64,000 bases of DNA from Polynucleobacter sp. 15G-AUS-farblos (GTDB lineage Bacteria; Pseudomonadota; Gammaproteobacteria; Burkholderiales; Burkholderiaceae): the NCBI RefSeq assembly GCF_018882445.1, contig NZ_JACVOM010000005.1, forward strand, positions 1 to 64,000, written 5' to 3'. The stretch's first letter is position 1; each line of letters begins with the position of its first letter. The notes beneath the pieces were generated by a model. It made no database searches. It saw only the letters and a program-made list of their open reading frames with translations, and was not told where the DNA came from. Of the stretch, positions 35,559 to 44,463 are shown piece by piece. The translations under genes were made by a program, and so were the position numbers.

Positions 35559-37700
35559 TTATAAGTACTCTGCCCAGATAAGTCCTATTGCTAAATTTCG
35601 CGTGTCATCTCCAATGCCTAATGCTTTAGGAGAAATATTATTAGGAAATTTTAGGAGCAATTCTAGTCTGTGTTGATTTGTTAAGTCGCCGGGAATGGGA
35701 ATATTAATTTGATTGATGCCAGCTTTTCTAAAGTGATCTTGCTTAAGTAATGTATTTCCCGAATACACTTCTATTTTCTGACTAGGGTGAGCAGATTCAA
35801 TAAAAGTATTAAATTCTAATCGTAAGGTGGTAGTTTTTTGGACTGGCATTGGCAATATCAATTTTGCAACGCCTCCCTCAGACCAGGTTCCCCAAGCTTC
35901 GGGATAAGCCCACCCAGACAGTAGATAGCTAAAAGCTCCTTGTGAGGTGCGTGAAAAGTAGATCTTTTCACGCAAATGTGGGGCTATTGTTTTTTCGGAT
36001 ATGACTATTTCAGGCGGGAAAATAACGGGGTTCGCACAAGTGATTGGAGTGGGAAGTAATACGTTATAGCCATCAATGCGCCCAATTTGGTAGCCGAGAT
36101 TTTGAGCAATCTCTAATAAGGGGAGTAACTCCTTATCACCGATGATATAAAAAGCGTTGGGGTTCAGACGACCCTCTTTAAGGGCAAAGAGCAGGGCTTG
36201 ATTAGCTTTGGGAATTTTCCCTTCAATTCTAGCCATAAATACAGAATTAGTTGCTAATTGATGTTTTTGAGCGTAGTCAGCAATGATGCTCCAATCAGCC
36301 AGCGAGTTGCCAATGGGGTAGCGTAACACTTGTGTATAGCAATTTGCCAAATCCTTCCACAGAGGATTTTTTAGCGTTTCAATAGGCGCATGCAAGCTCG
36401 CAGTTTTCAAGACTTTTCTATTGGGAAGCCAACCCGAACTAGTGTCGATGATTTGAATGAGAAGAGCAGTGCATATTAGCGGTATTGCAAATCGAGGTAA
36501 ATAGCGTATGACTAAAAATAAAATGACAAAGTAGATTATGTAAAAGACTGGCCAAAACATCCTTCCCGAGGATCGTAAAATACTTGCTAGCGAGATGACT
36601 TGATTTGGTAAGTCATATTGAAAAGTCCAATTACTCAAAGAGATAGAATTAGATAAAGCAAATAGACACAGAATTACTAATGTGAGTAATAAAAAAGGAA
36701 ATCTTTTCGCTATATTGGAGATTTGATTCGCGTGTCGAAAAAATATAAATATAGTTGCAGGGAGTAGCACTAAGACTCCAAGCCCCAGAAAAGCAAATCC
36801 TTCCCCTGCATCAAAACCATTAGGTAGATCATTTAAGAGATAAGACCAGCCATTAGAGTCAAATAGAGAGGCTAAGTGAAGTTTGTAGACGCCATAACCT
36901 TCGGCTTTAAGATCTCCCGATGAGGGCAATAGATATCCTGTAAGCCAGGCTACTAAAAAGATGGATAGCAAGCACGAGAAAGCCTCTTGAGCTGCTTGGC
37001 GCAATTTAATCAAGTGTGCAAGCATGCGATCAAAAATACTTGCGGCCCATAAAGCAAAAATCATTACTAATAAATAAAAATGTATCCCAGTCGTCAACCC
37101 AAGAAGGCAAGCCCATTTCCTAGTGGAAACCTTCTGATCGGGGCATAAGTTCAAATATAGAGCAGCCAATATAAGGAAATGAGCTGTCAATGCAGCATGC
37201 AGGCCAACCCGAAATAGCATGATTGGTGCAAATAAAAATAAACCCGCACCTAGCGTGCGTAATATTAGCTTTGGCGTGATGAGGCTTAATAGTTTGAAGC
37301 TAAACCAAGCTTGACCAATAAAACAAGTTAAGTACCAAATTCCAAAATATTGAAATGGGGTCGGCAGCCAAGTATGTAGGCCCTTAAAGATTATTGCAAA
37401 AAACGGAATGGAGTCGCTATAAACGATGGACGAACTGATGTCTAAGCCATATTTTGGATTCAGTCCGAGAGGAAATTGCCACGGCCCCTCTCTAAAAAAT
37501 GCCCACCCAAGGTAATGTGTGGTGGGATCAATACTGCCATTAAGCCACAGTACATTATTGGGTAGAAGTGGTAGCGGTCCTAAAGCTAAATAAAAACTCG
37601 CTATGCCAAGAATTAAGGGCACAAAATAATTTAAAGCAGAGCTCTGCTGTAAATGAGAGGTCACCAATAAGAATGATTTTTTATTTGTGAATCGACTCAT
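35559..37700 (-). CDS. DUF6311-like polytopic membrane protein with C-terminal WGxWS module
   Basis: 713 residues. The first 420 hold about ten to eleven membrane segments with loop motifs SIDPTTHYLGWAFFREGPW and GLNPKYGLDISSSIVYSDS, which I recall as typical of a family called DUF6311 (unchecked). The middle 430-570 is soluble. The module runs from about 575: GWAYPEAWGTWSEGG near 598-612, LPMPV, ISPKALGIGDDTRNLAIGLIWAEY. It is a paralogue of the protein at 38545-40701 with the same order of parts. The start overlaps the GT2 gene upstream by 20 bases. GT-C-like function is plausible from topology only. Confidence 0.8.
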   Translation of the reverse strand: MSRFTNKKSFLLVTSHLQQSSALNYFVPLILGIASFYLALGPLPLLPNNVLWLNGSIDPTTHYLGWAFFREGPWQFPLGLNPKYGLDISSSIVYSDSIPFFAIIFKGLHTWLPTPFQYFGIWYLTCFIGQAWFSFKLLSLITPKLILRTLGAGLFLFAPIMLFRVGLHAALTAHFLILAALYLNLCPDQKVSTRKWACLLGLTTGIHFYLLVMIFALWAASIFDRMLAHLIKLRQAAQEAFSCLLSIFLVAWLTGYLLPSSGDLKAEGYGVYKLHLASLFDSNGWSYLLNDLPNGFDAGEGFAFLGLGVLVLLPATIFIFFRHANQISNIAKRFPFLLLTLVILCLFALSNSISLSNWTFQYDLPNQVISLASILRSSGRMFWPVFYIIYFVILFLVIRYLPRFAIPLICTALLIQIIDTSSGWLPNRKVLKTASLHAPIETLKNPLWKDLANCYTQVLRYPIGNSLADWSIIADYAQKHQLATNSVFMARIEGKIPKANQALLFALKEGRLNPNAFYIIGDKELLPLLEIAQNLGYQIGRIDGYNVLLPTPITCANPVIFPPEIVISEKTIAPHLREKIYFSRTSQGAFSYLLSGWAYPEAWGTWSEGGVAKLILPMPVQKTTTLRLEFNTFIESAHPSQKIEVYSGNTLLKQDHFRKAGINQINIPIPGDLTNQHRLELLLKFPNNISPKALGIGDDTRNLAIGLIWAEYL

Positions 37701-38538
37701 TTTTAATGAGATTTCGTAAATACAGTTTTAATGGAGCAAGTGTTTTATATTGACAGGAGTATGAAAGTACTTTTGACAAATGTAATGTGAGCTCACTTTG
37801 GGCGGATAGGGAAAGCATTTTTGCATACCATTGATCACCAAAAAATGCGCGATGCTTTTCAGCTATTTGACTTATCCCGATATAACCATTATTGGACTGT
37901 CGCTCTCTATCAGGGTTAACATTTTCGGCGTAATCTTGACGATTTATTTTGTAGCCTTTGCCAAGCTGAAGAAGGCGTATCAAAAAATCCCAATCTTCAA
38001 GATTGAAAAACTTAACATCAAATCCTTGGAGGCGATCAAAATCTGCACGTTTAACCATGAAGCCAATATCAATATCATTTTTATATTGAATGTCCTGCAC
38101 GCTAAATTCTCCGCTGATTTGGCCAGGCAATGGACGGATTGTACGAAAATCAAAAAATTCATGGAATCGGGTTGAGGAAACCAGAATATATTGATTGGTT
38201 TTCATGACTTGGTACATGCTATTGAGGCGCCCCGGCAGGTAAATATCATCGTCATCTAAAAAGGTAACGTAGGTGCCGCGGGAGTGTTTGACGCCCAAAT
38301 TGCGCGCATGAGCTGCACCGTGCACTTTTTGGTTTACTACATATTGAATCTGGCCACTTTGGATAAGATTTTCTAGGGCTGTGCGAGCCGTTGCGGTCGG
38401 GCTATCATCAACCACAATAACTTCAAGTACTCCATCAAAGGATTGACTCAGTACAGATTGTACGGAACGAAATGCACCTTCCGGGCGATTGCAGGTGGGA
38501 ATAATAATAGAGATGGTGGGAAGATCACTATGAGTCAT
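37681..38538 (-). CDS. Glycosyltransferase family 2
   Basis: 285 residues. PTISIIIPTCNRPEGAFRSV, VVDDSPT near 43-49, and FLDDDDIYLPGR near 93-104 give a clear GT2 with the metal site. LEDWDFLIRLLQLGKGY near 182 is the acceptor-side motif. It lies between two paralogous DUF6311-like module genes, with a 20-base overlap to the downstream one and seven bases from the upstream one, suggesting a single transcript. It should act in the cytoplasm and supply a lipid-linked intermediate for those membrane proteins; specific sugar unknown. Confidence 0.87.
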   Translation of the reverse strand: MTHSDLPTISIIIPTCNRPEGAFRSVQSVLSQSFDGVLEVIVVDDSPTATARTALENLIQSGQIQYVVNQKVHGAAHARNLGVKHSRGTYVTFLDDDDIYLPGRLNSMYQVMKTNQYILVSSTRFHEFFDFRTIRPLPGQISGEFSVQDIQYKNDIDIGFMVKRADFDRLQGFDVKFFNLEDWDFLIRLLQLGKGYKINRQDYAENVNPDRERQSNNGYIGISQIAEKHRAFFGDQWYAKMLSLSAQSELTLHLSKVLSYSCQYKTLAPLKLYLRNLIKNESIHK

Positions 38539-38544
38539 AGAAAA

Positions 38545-40701
38545 TTATTCAAAAGTAGCTGAGATCAATCCGAATCCTAGCTTGCGAATATCGGTGCCCA
38601 TTCCAATTGCTTGGGGTGTAGTTGCGTTGGGCATTTGAAGTTCAATCTCAATATAGTCCCGATTTGTTTTTGCTTGGGGGTCAAGCTTAATTGTGATGGA
38701 GTTTCCGTCTTGCTGTTGTAATTTTAAGGTTTGATTGAGCTTGCCATTGACTAATATAGTCATTTGCTGAGTGGGGTGGCGTTCGTTGATCAGAGCTCGC
38801 CCAATCAGAGTGAGGGATTTAGCCCGGTCTTTTGGTAAGGGCAGCACAAGTTTGGCCTTATTTCCCTCAGACCAAGCGCCAAATGATTCTGGATAAGCCC
38901 ATCCCTCACCTGTAATGTTGCTAGTACCAATGCCAACCAAAAACATTTTTCCTGCGCTGTCATTAGAAAAAGTGATAGGTTTATGAATACTAACGTTAGG
39001 GACAAACCCGGAAACCTCGGAGGCCTGTGGAACTGCTGGGCAGTCAGAACATTTTTTCCAGCCAGGTGCAAGAACAAATAATTGGTTAATGTTGGCAAGT
39101 AAATCTGAGGAAGTATTTAAATGCATCAGCACAGGAATCACTTTATTGGCCTTAAGAATATATAAAGCACTTGGGTCATATTCGCCATTTAGCGATTGTT
39201 GATCAAATTTATTTTCGGAATTCTCGATTTTAAGATTGCTGATACGCGCAAGATAGACTGAATTGGTTGCGAGTCCAAATTTTTCTGAAAAGCTTGCAAA
39301 GCGCAGCCAATCGAGAGGGATCATGCCTGGCGGATCTTGAGCCGGAACCACTATAAGCTTGGTGTATTTTTGGGCAGCGTTTCCCCAAAAAGGATCGTTA
39401 AGTGTTTGGATTTGCTGTGAAAAAATATCGAGCAGAGCAGAATCTTTTGCGATCTCCTGATGCTTTGGCCACCAACCGGCGCTCGTATCAATTAGTTGCA
39501 CTACAAAAAAAATACCCAAGGTAAAGATACTTTTTCTTTTGGGTAGATAGCGAGCGACACAATAAATTGCTAATAGCAGTACCAAATATAGGGTGGGCCA
39601 AAAAATACGACTAGATTGTCTTAATGTGGCCCCGATATTGAGTAAAAAATCAGGTAAGGGGTAGGAAAAAGACCATCTTCCGATATGCACATGATTGCTA
39701 AGTGAAAAAATCAATGATAATGCAGCAAAAATAAGAAGAGGAATATAAATACGAGGGATTGGCAGCCTATAAAGGCGACGTACTATTGTCAAATATAGGG
39801 CCATTCCAATAGATAGTAATGCTCCTAACCCCAGATATGAAAACCCTTCGTAGGTTTGCAAAGTAGTGGGAATAGGTTTTAATAAATAAGACCAGCCGGC
39901 CGCATTAAATGGAGCAAGTAAATTCATACTGCCCGTTCCATAGGGCAAGCCAATCAGGCTGCTACCTTCGGTAGAAAAATATCCAGCCATCCATGCAGTA
40001 AAAAATAAGATTACTGGGATTAGCCAAAGTTTTTTAATGAACCAAATATTTCCATCCTTATTTGTACTTAATAAAAATACAACAGTGTTGGTTAGCCATA
40101 AACCAAACACCATGATAAAAATATAAAAATGCGTGAGTAATGAAAAAAAGAGTAATAGAAGCCAATTCCAAAATGAATATGGATTGGTTGGGCGCAGATT
40201 TAAATAAATAGCAGCAAGTAGCATGAAATGTGCCTCTAGCGCAGCATGTACTCCGATGCGATAAAACAAGATCGGGGAAAACAGAATAATTCCAGATCCA
40301 AAGATTCGAATAAGGGTATTGGCGCTAATCAAAGATACCAGCATCCATCCAAATAAGGCTTGCAGCAAAAAGCAGATAAGCGTCCAGATGCCGAAGTATT
40401 GGAAGGGATCGGGTAGTAAGGTTGTGAAGGGCTTCAAAAGAAGCGCTAATAAAGGTATGGAGTCACTAAAGACAATCGAGTTACTTAGATCTAGCCCGTA
40501 GTTAGGATTTAAACCCCAAGGTACCGAGAATGGGCTATTTCTAAAAAAAGCCCACCCAAGATAGTGCGTAGGCGGATCTAAACCCCTAATCCAACTCAAA
40601 TTGCTTGGGTTTAGAGGTAAGGGGCCGATAACAAGCCAATAACTCATTATTCCCATTGCCAGGGGAATAACTAAGGACAAGGGGCTATTATTTTTGGACA
40701 T
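38545..40701 (-). CDS. DUF6311-like polytopic membrane protein with C-terminal WGxWS module
   Basis: 718 residues, paralogous over its full length to the protein at 35559-37700: LDPPTHYLGWAFFRNSPF and GLNPNYGLDLSNSIVFSDS in the first loops, about ten to eleven membrane segments to residue 430, then a soluble linker and the module. The module starts near 580 with EGWAYPESFGAWSEGNKA (Phe in place of the first Trp), LPLPKD, HPTQQMTILVNG, TTPQAIGMGTDIRKLGFGL. It heads the minus-strand group that continues to 28718. GC is higher here (29 of 60 in the line at 39421) than in the paralogue (17 of 60 at 36601). Confidence 0.8.
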   Translation of the reverse strand: MSKNNSPLSLVIPLAMGIMSYWLVIGPLPLNPSNLSWIRGLDPPTHYLGWAFFRNSPFSVPWGLNPNYGLDLSNSIVFSDSIPLLALLLKPFTTLLPDPFQYFGIWTLICFLLQALFGWMLVSLISANTLIRIFGSGIILFSPILFYRIGVHAALEAHFMLLAAIYLNLRPTNPYSFWNWLLLLFFSLLTHFYIFIMVFGLWLTNTVVFLLSTNKDGNIWFIKKLWLIPVILFFTAWMAGYFSTEGSSLIGLPYGTGSMNLLAPFNAAGWSYLLKPIPTTLQTYEGFSYLGLGALLSIGMALYLTIVRRLYRLPIPRIYIPLLIFAALSLIFSLSNHVHIGRWSFSYPLPDFLLNIGATLRQSSRIFWPTLYLVLLLAIYCVARYLPKRKSIFTLGIFFVVQLIDTSAGWWPKHQEIAKDSALLDIFSQQIQTLNDPFWGNAAQKYTKLIVVPAQDPPGMIPLDWLRFASFSEKFGLATNSVYLARISNLKIENSENKFDQQSLNGEYDPSALYILKANKVIPVLMHLNTSSDLLANINQLFVLAPGWKKCSDCPAVPQASEVSGFVPNVSIHKPITFSNDSAGKMFLVGIGTSNITGEGWAYPESFGAWSEGNKAKLVLPLPKDRAKSLTLIGRALINERHPTQQMTILVNGKLNQTLKLQQQDGNSITIKLDPQAKTNRDYIEIELQMPNATTPQAIGMGTDIRKLGFGLISATFE

Positions 40702-40793
40702 AAAGGGTGAAATTGGTCAAATTGACTTATTTCTTCGTATTTTAAGGAGTCAGTATAAAGTTGGTCTTATTAAAATTAATATAATCACCAATT
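40702..40793. promoter_or_regulatory. Divergent spacer between the DUF6311-like gene and the GtrB-like gene
   Basis: A 92-base AT-rich spacer between divergent genes, so it should hold two promoters. Rightward candidates are TTGACT at 40722-40727 and TATAAA at 40754-40759 or TATAAT at 40780-40785, but none pair at normal spacing. Leftward, TATACT (complement strand, about 40753-40758) is a possible -10. AAGGAG at 40744-40749 is too far from the ATG at 40794 to be a ribosome-binding site. Confidence 0.3.
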
Positions 40794-41753
40794 ATGTATA
40801 AAGCTCCAATAGCTTCTTTTCGGCCGCTCCAATTCAAATTGAGCATTGTGGTCCCTTGTCACAATGAAGCGATACATTTGAATGATTTTATTAAGGCTCT
40901 AAAGGCGACCGTAGCCCCCATTACGCCTCAATTCGAAATATTGCTGATTAATGACGGGAGTCGTGATGATACGCGCTCTGTAGCCTTGGGTATGTTAGAA
41001 GCTGGTCAAGTTCGATATATTGAATTTTCCCGAAATTTTGGAAAAGAAGCTGCCTTAATGGCTGGGATAGATCATGCTGATGGAGACGCCGTCGTGCTAA
41101 TTGATGCCGATTTTCAGCACCCCCTGGAAAAACTTACCGAAATGGCCTCTCTTTGGCAGCAGGGGTACGATATGATTTACGGAATCATTGTAAACCGATC
41201 AGAGGAGGGCCTTTTTAAGCGATTAGGGACTAATTTATTTTATGGATTGATGCGTTTTTCAGAGGTGCCAATTCCTCAGAATGCTGGTGATTTTCGTTGG
41301 CTAGATCGCAAAGTAGTTCAGGCATTGAGATCCCTGCCAGAAAGAAACCGCTTCATGAAAGGTTTGTATTCTTGGGTTGGCTTCAAGTCAGTGGCATTGG
41401 AGTTTATTCCTGAGGAAAGAAAGGGGGGTGTTTCAAGTTTTAACCCTAGCCGCTTAATTAGCCTTGCTTTAGCCGGCCTAACCTCTTTTAGTACGATGCC
41501 TCTTCGGATATGGACTGCGCTTGGATTTATCGTCTCCATTATGGCTATTTTGTATGGCATATATATTATTTATTTAACAATCACAGAGGGTAACTCTGTT
41601 AGTGGCTGGCCAACATTGACAGTAGCTTTAATGTTTTTCTCCGGGGTGCAATTATTTTCAATTGGTATTTTGGGTGAGTACATTGCGCGCATCTTTAATG
41701 AAGTCAAGCAACGCCCGTTGTATGTCATTGCAGATGACCAATCTAGTCAATAA
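40794..41753 (+). CDS. GtrB/ArnC-like undecaprenyl-phosphate glycosyltransferase
   Basis: 319 residues. LSIVVPCHNEAIHLNDFI, INDGSRDDT near 60-68, EFSRNFGKEAALMAGIDHADG, LIDADFQHPLE (DxD near 104-106), and QNAGDFRWLDRKV are standard for GtrB-type GT2 enzymes. Two C-terminal membrane segments lie near 240-262 and 272-296. These enzymes make undecaprenyl-P-glucose or a related donor, used in the periplasm by GT-C enzymes such as those next door. A GtrA-type flippase is present only as a domain of the fused protein at 55021-56109. It is followed by a methyltransferase on the same strand. Confidence 0.88.
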   Translation: MYKAPIASFRPLQFKLSIVVPCHNEAIHLNDFIKALKATVAPITPQFEILLINDGSRDDTRSVALGMLEAGQVRYIEFSRNFGKEAALMAGIDHADGDAVVLIDADFQHPLEKLTEMASLWQQGYDMIYGIIVNRSEEGLFKRLGTNLFYGLMRFSEVPIPQNAGDFRWLDRKVVQALRSLPERNRFMKGLYSWVGFKSVALEFIPEERKGGVSSFNPSRLISLALAGLTSFSTMPLRIWTALGFIVSIMAILYGIYIIYLTITEGNSVSGWPTLTVALMFFSGVQLFSIGILGEYIARIFNEVKQRPLYVIADDQSSQ

Positions 41754-41779
41754 TCGCCCAAGAATATTCGAAAGCTCCT

Positions 41780-42694
41780 GTGAATTCGCCTAATCAAAAA
41801 AATGCTGCTGTTAAATACGATAACTCTCAGCAAGAGTGGGATTCGGTTTTGCAAAATCCCGAGCAAAAGAAGATGGGTGACACCTGGTTGCGCGAAGACA
41901 CACTAGATTATTGGCGTCATTTACGCATGCGCAAACCGGTGAATGCATTTATTGCTGGCGATCCTGATGCTAGCTGGATCACTATTGGTGATGGTCGTTA
42001 TGGTACAGATGCGCACTATCTTTTATCGGCCGGCGCTAAGCGTGTGCATTGCTCTGATATTTCTGATACTTTGCTCAAGATTGGTAATGAGGTTGGATTT
42101 ATTCAAGAATTCTCAGCCCAAAATGCGGAGTTCTTAGATTTTCCTGATGGCGCCTTTGATTACGTTTATTGTAAAGAGGCCTTTCATCATTTCCCCAGGC
42201 CTTTTGTCGCTCTTTCAGAAATGTTCCGAGTGGCAAAAAAAGCAGTGATCTTGTGCGAGCCCCGTGATCAGATGATCGATCGCGCTCCTTTGTCTGTTGT
42301 GGCGCGATTTTTAAAATCCTTGTTGGGCCGAAGCCCTGATCAATACGGATTTGAAGAGGTGGGTAATTTTGTGTACTCCCCTTCAGAGCGAGAGCTTGAG
42401 AAGTTCTTGTTGGGGATGCATCATAATCTGATTGCCTATACCGGATGCAATGATGCATATATCCCTGGTGTAGAGCTTATTCCGATGAATCCGGTCACTG
42501 CAGCAGATCAAAAAGTGGCTTCGAAAATTAAATCCAAGATTGCTATCTTTGATTGTATGGTCAAGATTGGCCTGATGAAGACCCAATTACTCACTGCTGC
42601 TTTATTTAAAGAAACTCCCAACCTCCAAGTGCAAGCAGCTTTACGTGAGGCTCACTGGAAAATTAAGCATTTACCCAAAAATCCCTACCTTTAA
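41780..42694 (+). CDS. Class I SAM-dependent methyltransferase
   Basis: 304 residues, GTG start 26 bases after the GtrB-like gene. Motif I is unusual, WITIGDGRYGTDAHYLLSAG near 65-84, then VHCSDISDTLL, and FDYVYCKEAFHHFPRPFVAL with VAKKAVILCEPRD as later motifs. The C-terminal third (residues 200-304) has no recognisable domain. It may methylate a sugar of the glycan handled by neighbours; no direct evidence for the target. It converges on a polytopic membrane gene with a 29-base gap in which I see no strong terminator. Confidence 0.75.
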   Translation: MNSPNQKNAAVKYDNSQQEWDSVLQNPEQKKMGDTWLREDTLDYWRHLRMRKPVNAFIAGDPDASWITIGDGRYGTDAHYLLSAGAKRVHCSDISDTLLKIGNEVGFIQEFSAQNAEFLDFPDGAFDYVYCKEAFHHFPRPFVALSEMFRVAKKAVILCEPRDQMIDRAPLSVVARFLKSLLGRSPDQYGFEEVGNFVYSPSERELEKFLLGMHHNLIAYTGCNDAYIPGVELIPMNPVTAADQKVASKIKSKIAIFDCMVKIGLMKTQLLTAALFKETPNLQVQAALREAHWKIKHLPKNPYL

Positions 42695-42723
42695 TTTTTA
42701 TCGCGTAGAGCAGCCCTTGTCTT

Positions 42724-44463
42724 TTATTTACTTGTTGGGCTGTCGATAAATCCATTTTGCAGCGTTGGCGGCGAAGATGTCGATTGCGCTGGCGTTGCTA
42801 AATCTCGAGCGCTTAAATTCTCATTAAAGTAGGGGGTGCATGGCAGTGGCCCATCCCAGCATTGAGTCTGGCCATTGACTGGCACCCAAACCGATAAACC
42901 ACTGTGAGTGATTTTCTGCTCTAGAACTGCTTGAGGAATGACCTGCCAGCCATCAAGGGTTAATGGAAATAGTTTGAAGCACGCTAATAGTGCGCTAGGC
43001 GCAAGCCAAAATATTGGACGTGATAGTTGTGCCTGGATGCCTGTAGGCAATGCCGTTTTTGAGCACAAAAAGATCCAGCCTGATACTGCTAAAAAGATTT
43101 GCGGAATCGCGCCAAGAAAACGCCAGTCAGGCGCAGTAAAAAACCAAAATAAAATGGATAGCACTAGCGGTACATACAGTAACTGAAGTTGGCGTATTAG
43201 GGATTGATCTTGCTTATCTTTAGATACTGAATGCAACACCAATAAGAGTGCGCTAAGACCAAAGTAGAACCAGGCAGCGATCGGCAATAAGTAAATCACC
43301 CAACTTTTGAGCCAGCGCCAGTTCCCTAGGACTAATGCCGGATCTTGGTGAGGATTTCGTGCCCAACTATAGACCCAATTGAGTTCATTTTGAATTTTCT
43401 CCGGTGGAATCAGCCAATCTAGTTGCAGTCCTGCACCCAAGCTGCTGGGATAAAACGCTACCCCTGAAGTCATGATGCCATGTAAGAGATGGCTGGCGAC
43501 AAGAATGCTGCCAATAGCTGCGCAGTACAGCGTCAAATGCTTTGGTAATATTTTTGCTTGGTAAATGTATCGCATTGCGATCAGCAGGCAGAGTAGAGCA
43601 AAGACTATTGAGCTTAGTTTTACAGTGCAGATGAGGGCACATAAGCACACAAGCGTAGAAAGGTAAGTGGTTGTGCTTAAGGTATTTTGATTTGGGTTGA
43701 GTAGCACTCCTAATAGAGTGACAAAGATACTGATTTGCAAAAGCGCAATAATGGGGTCCGGCGTGGGCGAGGGTAGCGAACTTATTGTGGAAGCAATTGC
43801 AATAGTGCAAATCATTAGTGCCCACCAGCCACCAGAATTGCGCTCAAGACGCGACTCAAATACAGTGGCACTACAAAGTAACATCATTAGAAGATAGCCT
43901 AGCGCATATCCTTTATTCCATAGTGGAAAAAAATTGAGAAGCGCGTATAGATCAAAAATACTTTGATTAAACGCCAAGCGCCCGTGCAAATTGCCCAGTC
44001 CTGGCACAACTGCATATTCATTGGCCCAGCGAATGCTGGCAAAGTGGTACAAGCCAGAATCAAAGTTACCAGGAGTCTGCATTGCTTTGGTGAGTAGAGC
44101 GATGCTAGCAAGTGCGAGCAAAAGTGTAATAACAGGGTGCTGAATAATCCAGAAAAGCATCTTTCCGTTTCTGCTGGCAGGGTTAGCGCTATTGCCCCAG
44201 TAATGTGCACCCCACAAGATTAGGCCCGGAATAAGAATGAAGGCGCTCAATTGCCAGGTAATCGGTAAAAAAAGGTGTGCCACCTGCGTCATTGCCATCA
44301 CACAGGTAATGCCAATCCAGCCAGCAGCACTTACTTGCAGATCTTTAACATTGCGAAATCCGCTAATGTGAAAAACGGCGTAGCCCCAACCGGTGAGACT
44401 GCACCATAAAACAAGGAGCGCCCCACCCAGACTGAAAAGGCTAATGAAATAATTACTGGTCAC
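42724..44463 (-). CDS. Polytopic membrane protein, possibly LIC_10190-like
   Basis: 579 residues with about twelve to fourteen hydrophobic segments. GNFDSGLYHFASIRWANEYAVV then PGLGNLHGRLAFNQSIFDLYA near 130-170 is the most distinctive loop; I recall this pattern from a family called LIC_10190 membrane proteins, unchecked. A GT-C or O-antigen polymerase type function is possible. The last 75 residues are soluble and include a CWDGPLPC motif and a Ser/Thr-Pro-rich tail. It overlaps the ABC flippase gene by 11 bases. It lacks the WGxWS module. Function not assigned. Confidence 0.7.
   Translation of the reverse strand: MTSNYFISLFSLGGALLVLWCSLTGWGYAVFHISGFRNVKDLQVSAAGWIGITCVMAMTQVAHLFLPITWQLSAFILIPGLILWGAHYWGNSANPASRNGKMLFWIIQHPVITLLLALASIALLTKAMQTPGNFDSGLYHFASIRWANEYAVVPGLGNLHGRLAFNQSIFDLYALLNFFPLWNKGYALGYLLMMLLCSATVFESRLERNSGGWWALMICTIAIASTISSLPSPTPDPIIALLQISIFVTLLGVLLNPNQNTLSTTTYLSTLVCLCALICTVKLSSIVFALLCLLIAMRYIYQAKILPKHLTLYCAAIGSILVASHLLHGIMTSGVAFYPSSLGAGLQLDWLIPPEKIQNELNWVYSWARNPHQDPALVLGNWRWLKSWVIYLLPIAAWFYFGLSALLLVLHSVSKDKQDQSLIRQLQLLYVPLVLSILFWFFTAPDWRFLGAIPQIFLAVSGWIFLCSKTALPTGIQAQLSRPIFWLAPSALLACFKLFPLTLDGWQVIPQAVLEQKITHSGLSVWVPVNGQTQCWDGPLPCTPYFNENLSARDLATPAQSTSSPPTLQNGFIDSPTSK

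Noticed and set aside
42099..42458. 119-codon minus-strand open frame inside the methyltransferase gene
   Set aside because: It lies wholly within a gene with clear methyltransferase motifs on the other strand and its translation has no recognisable domain.
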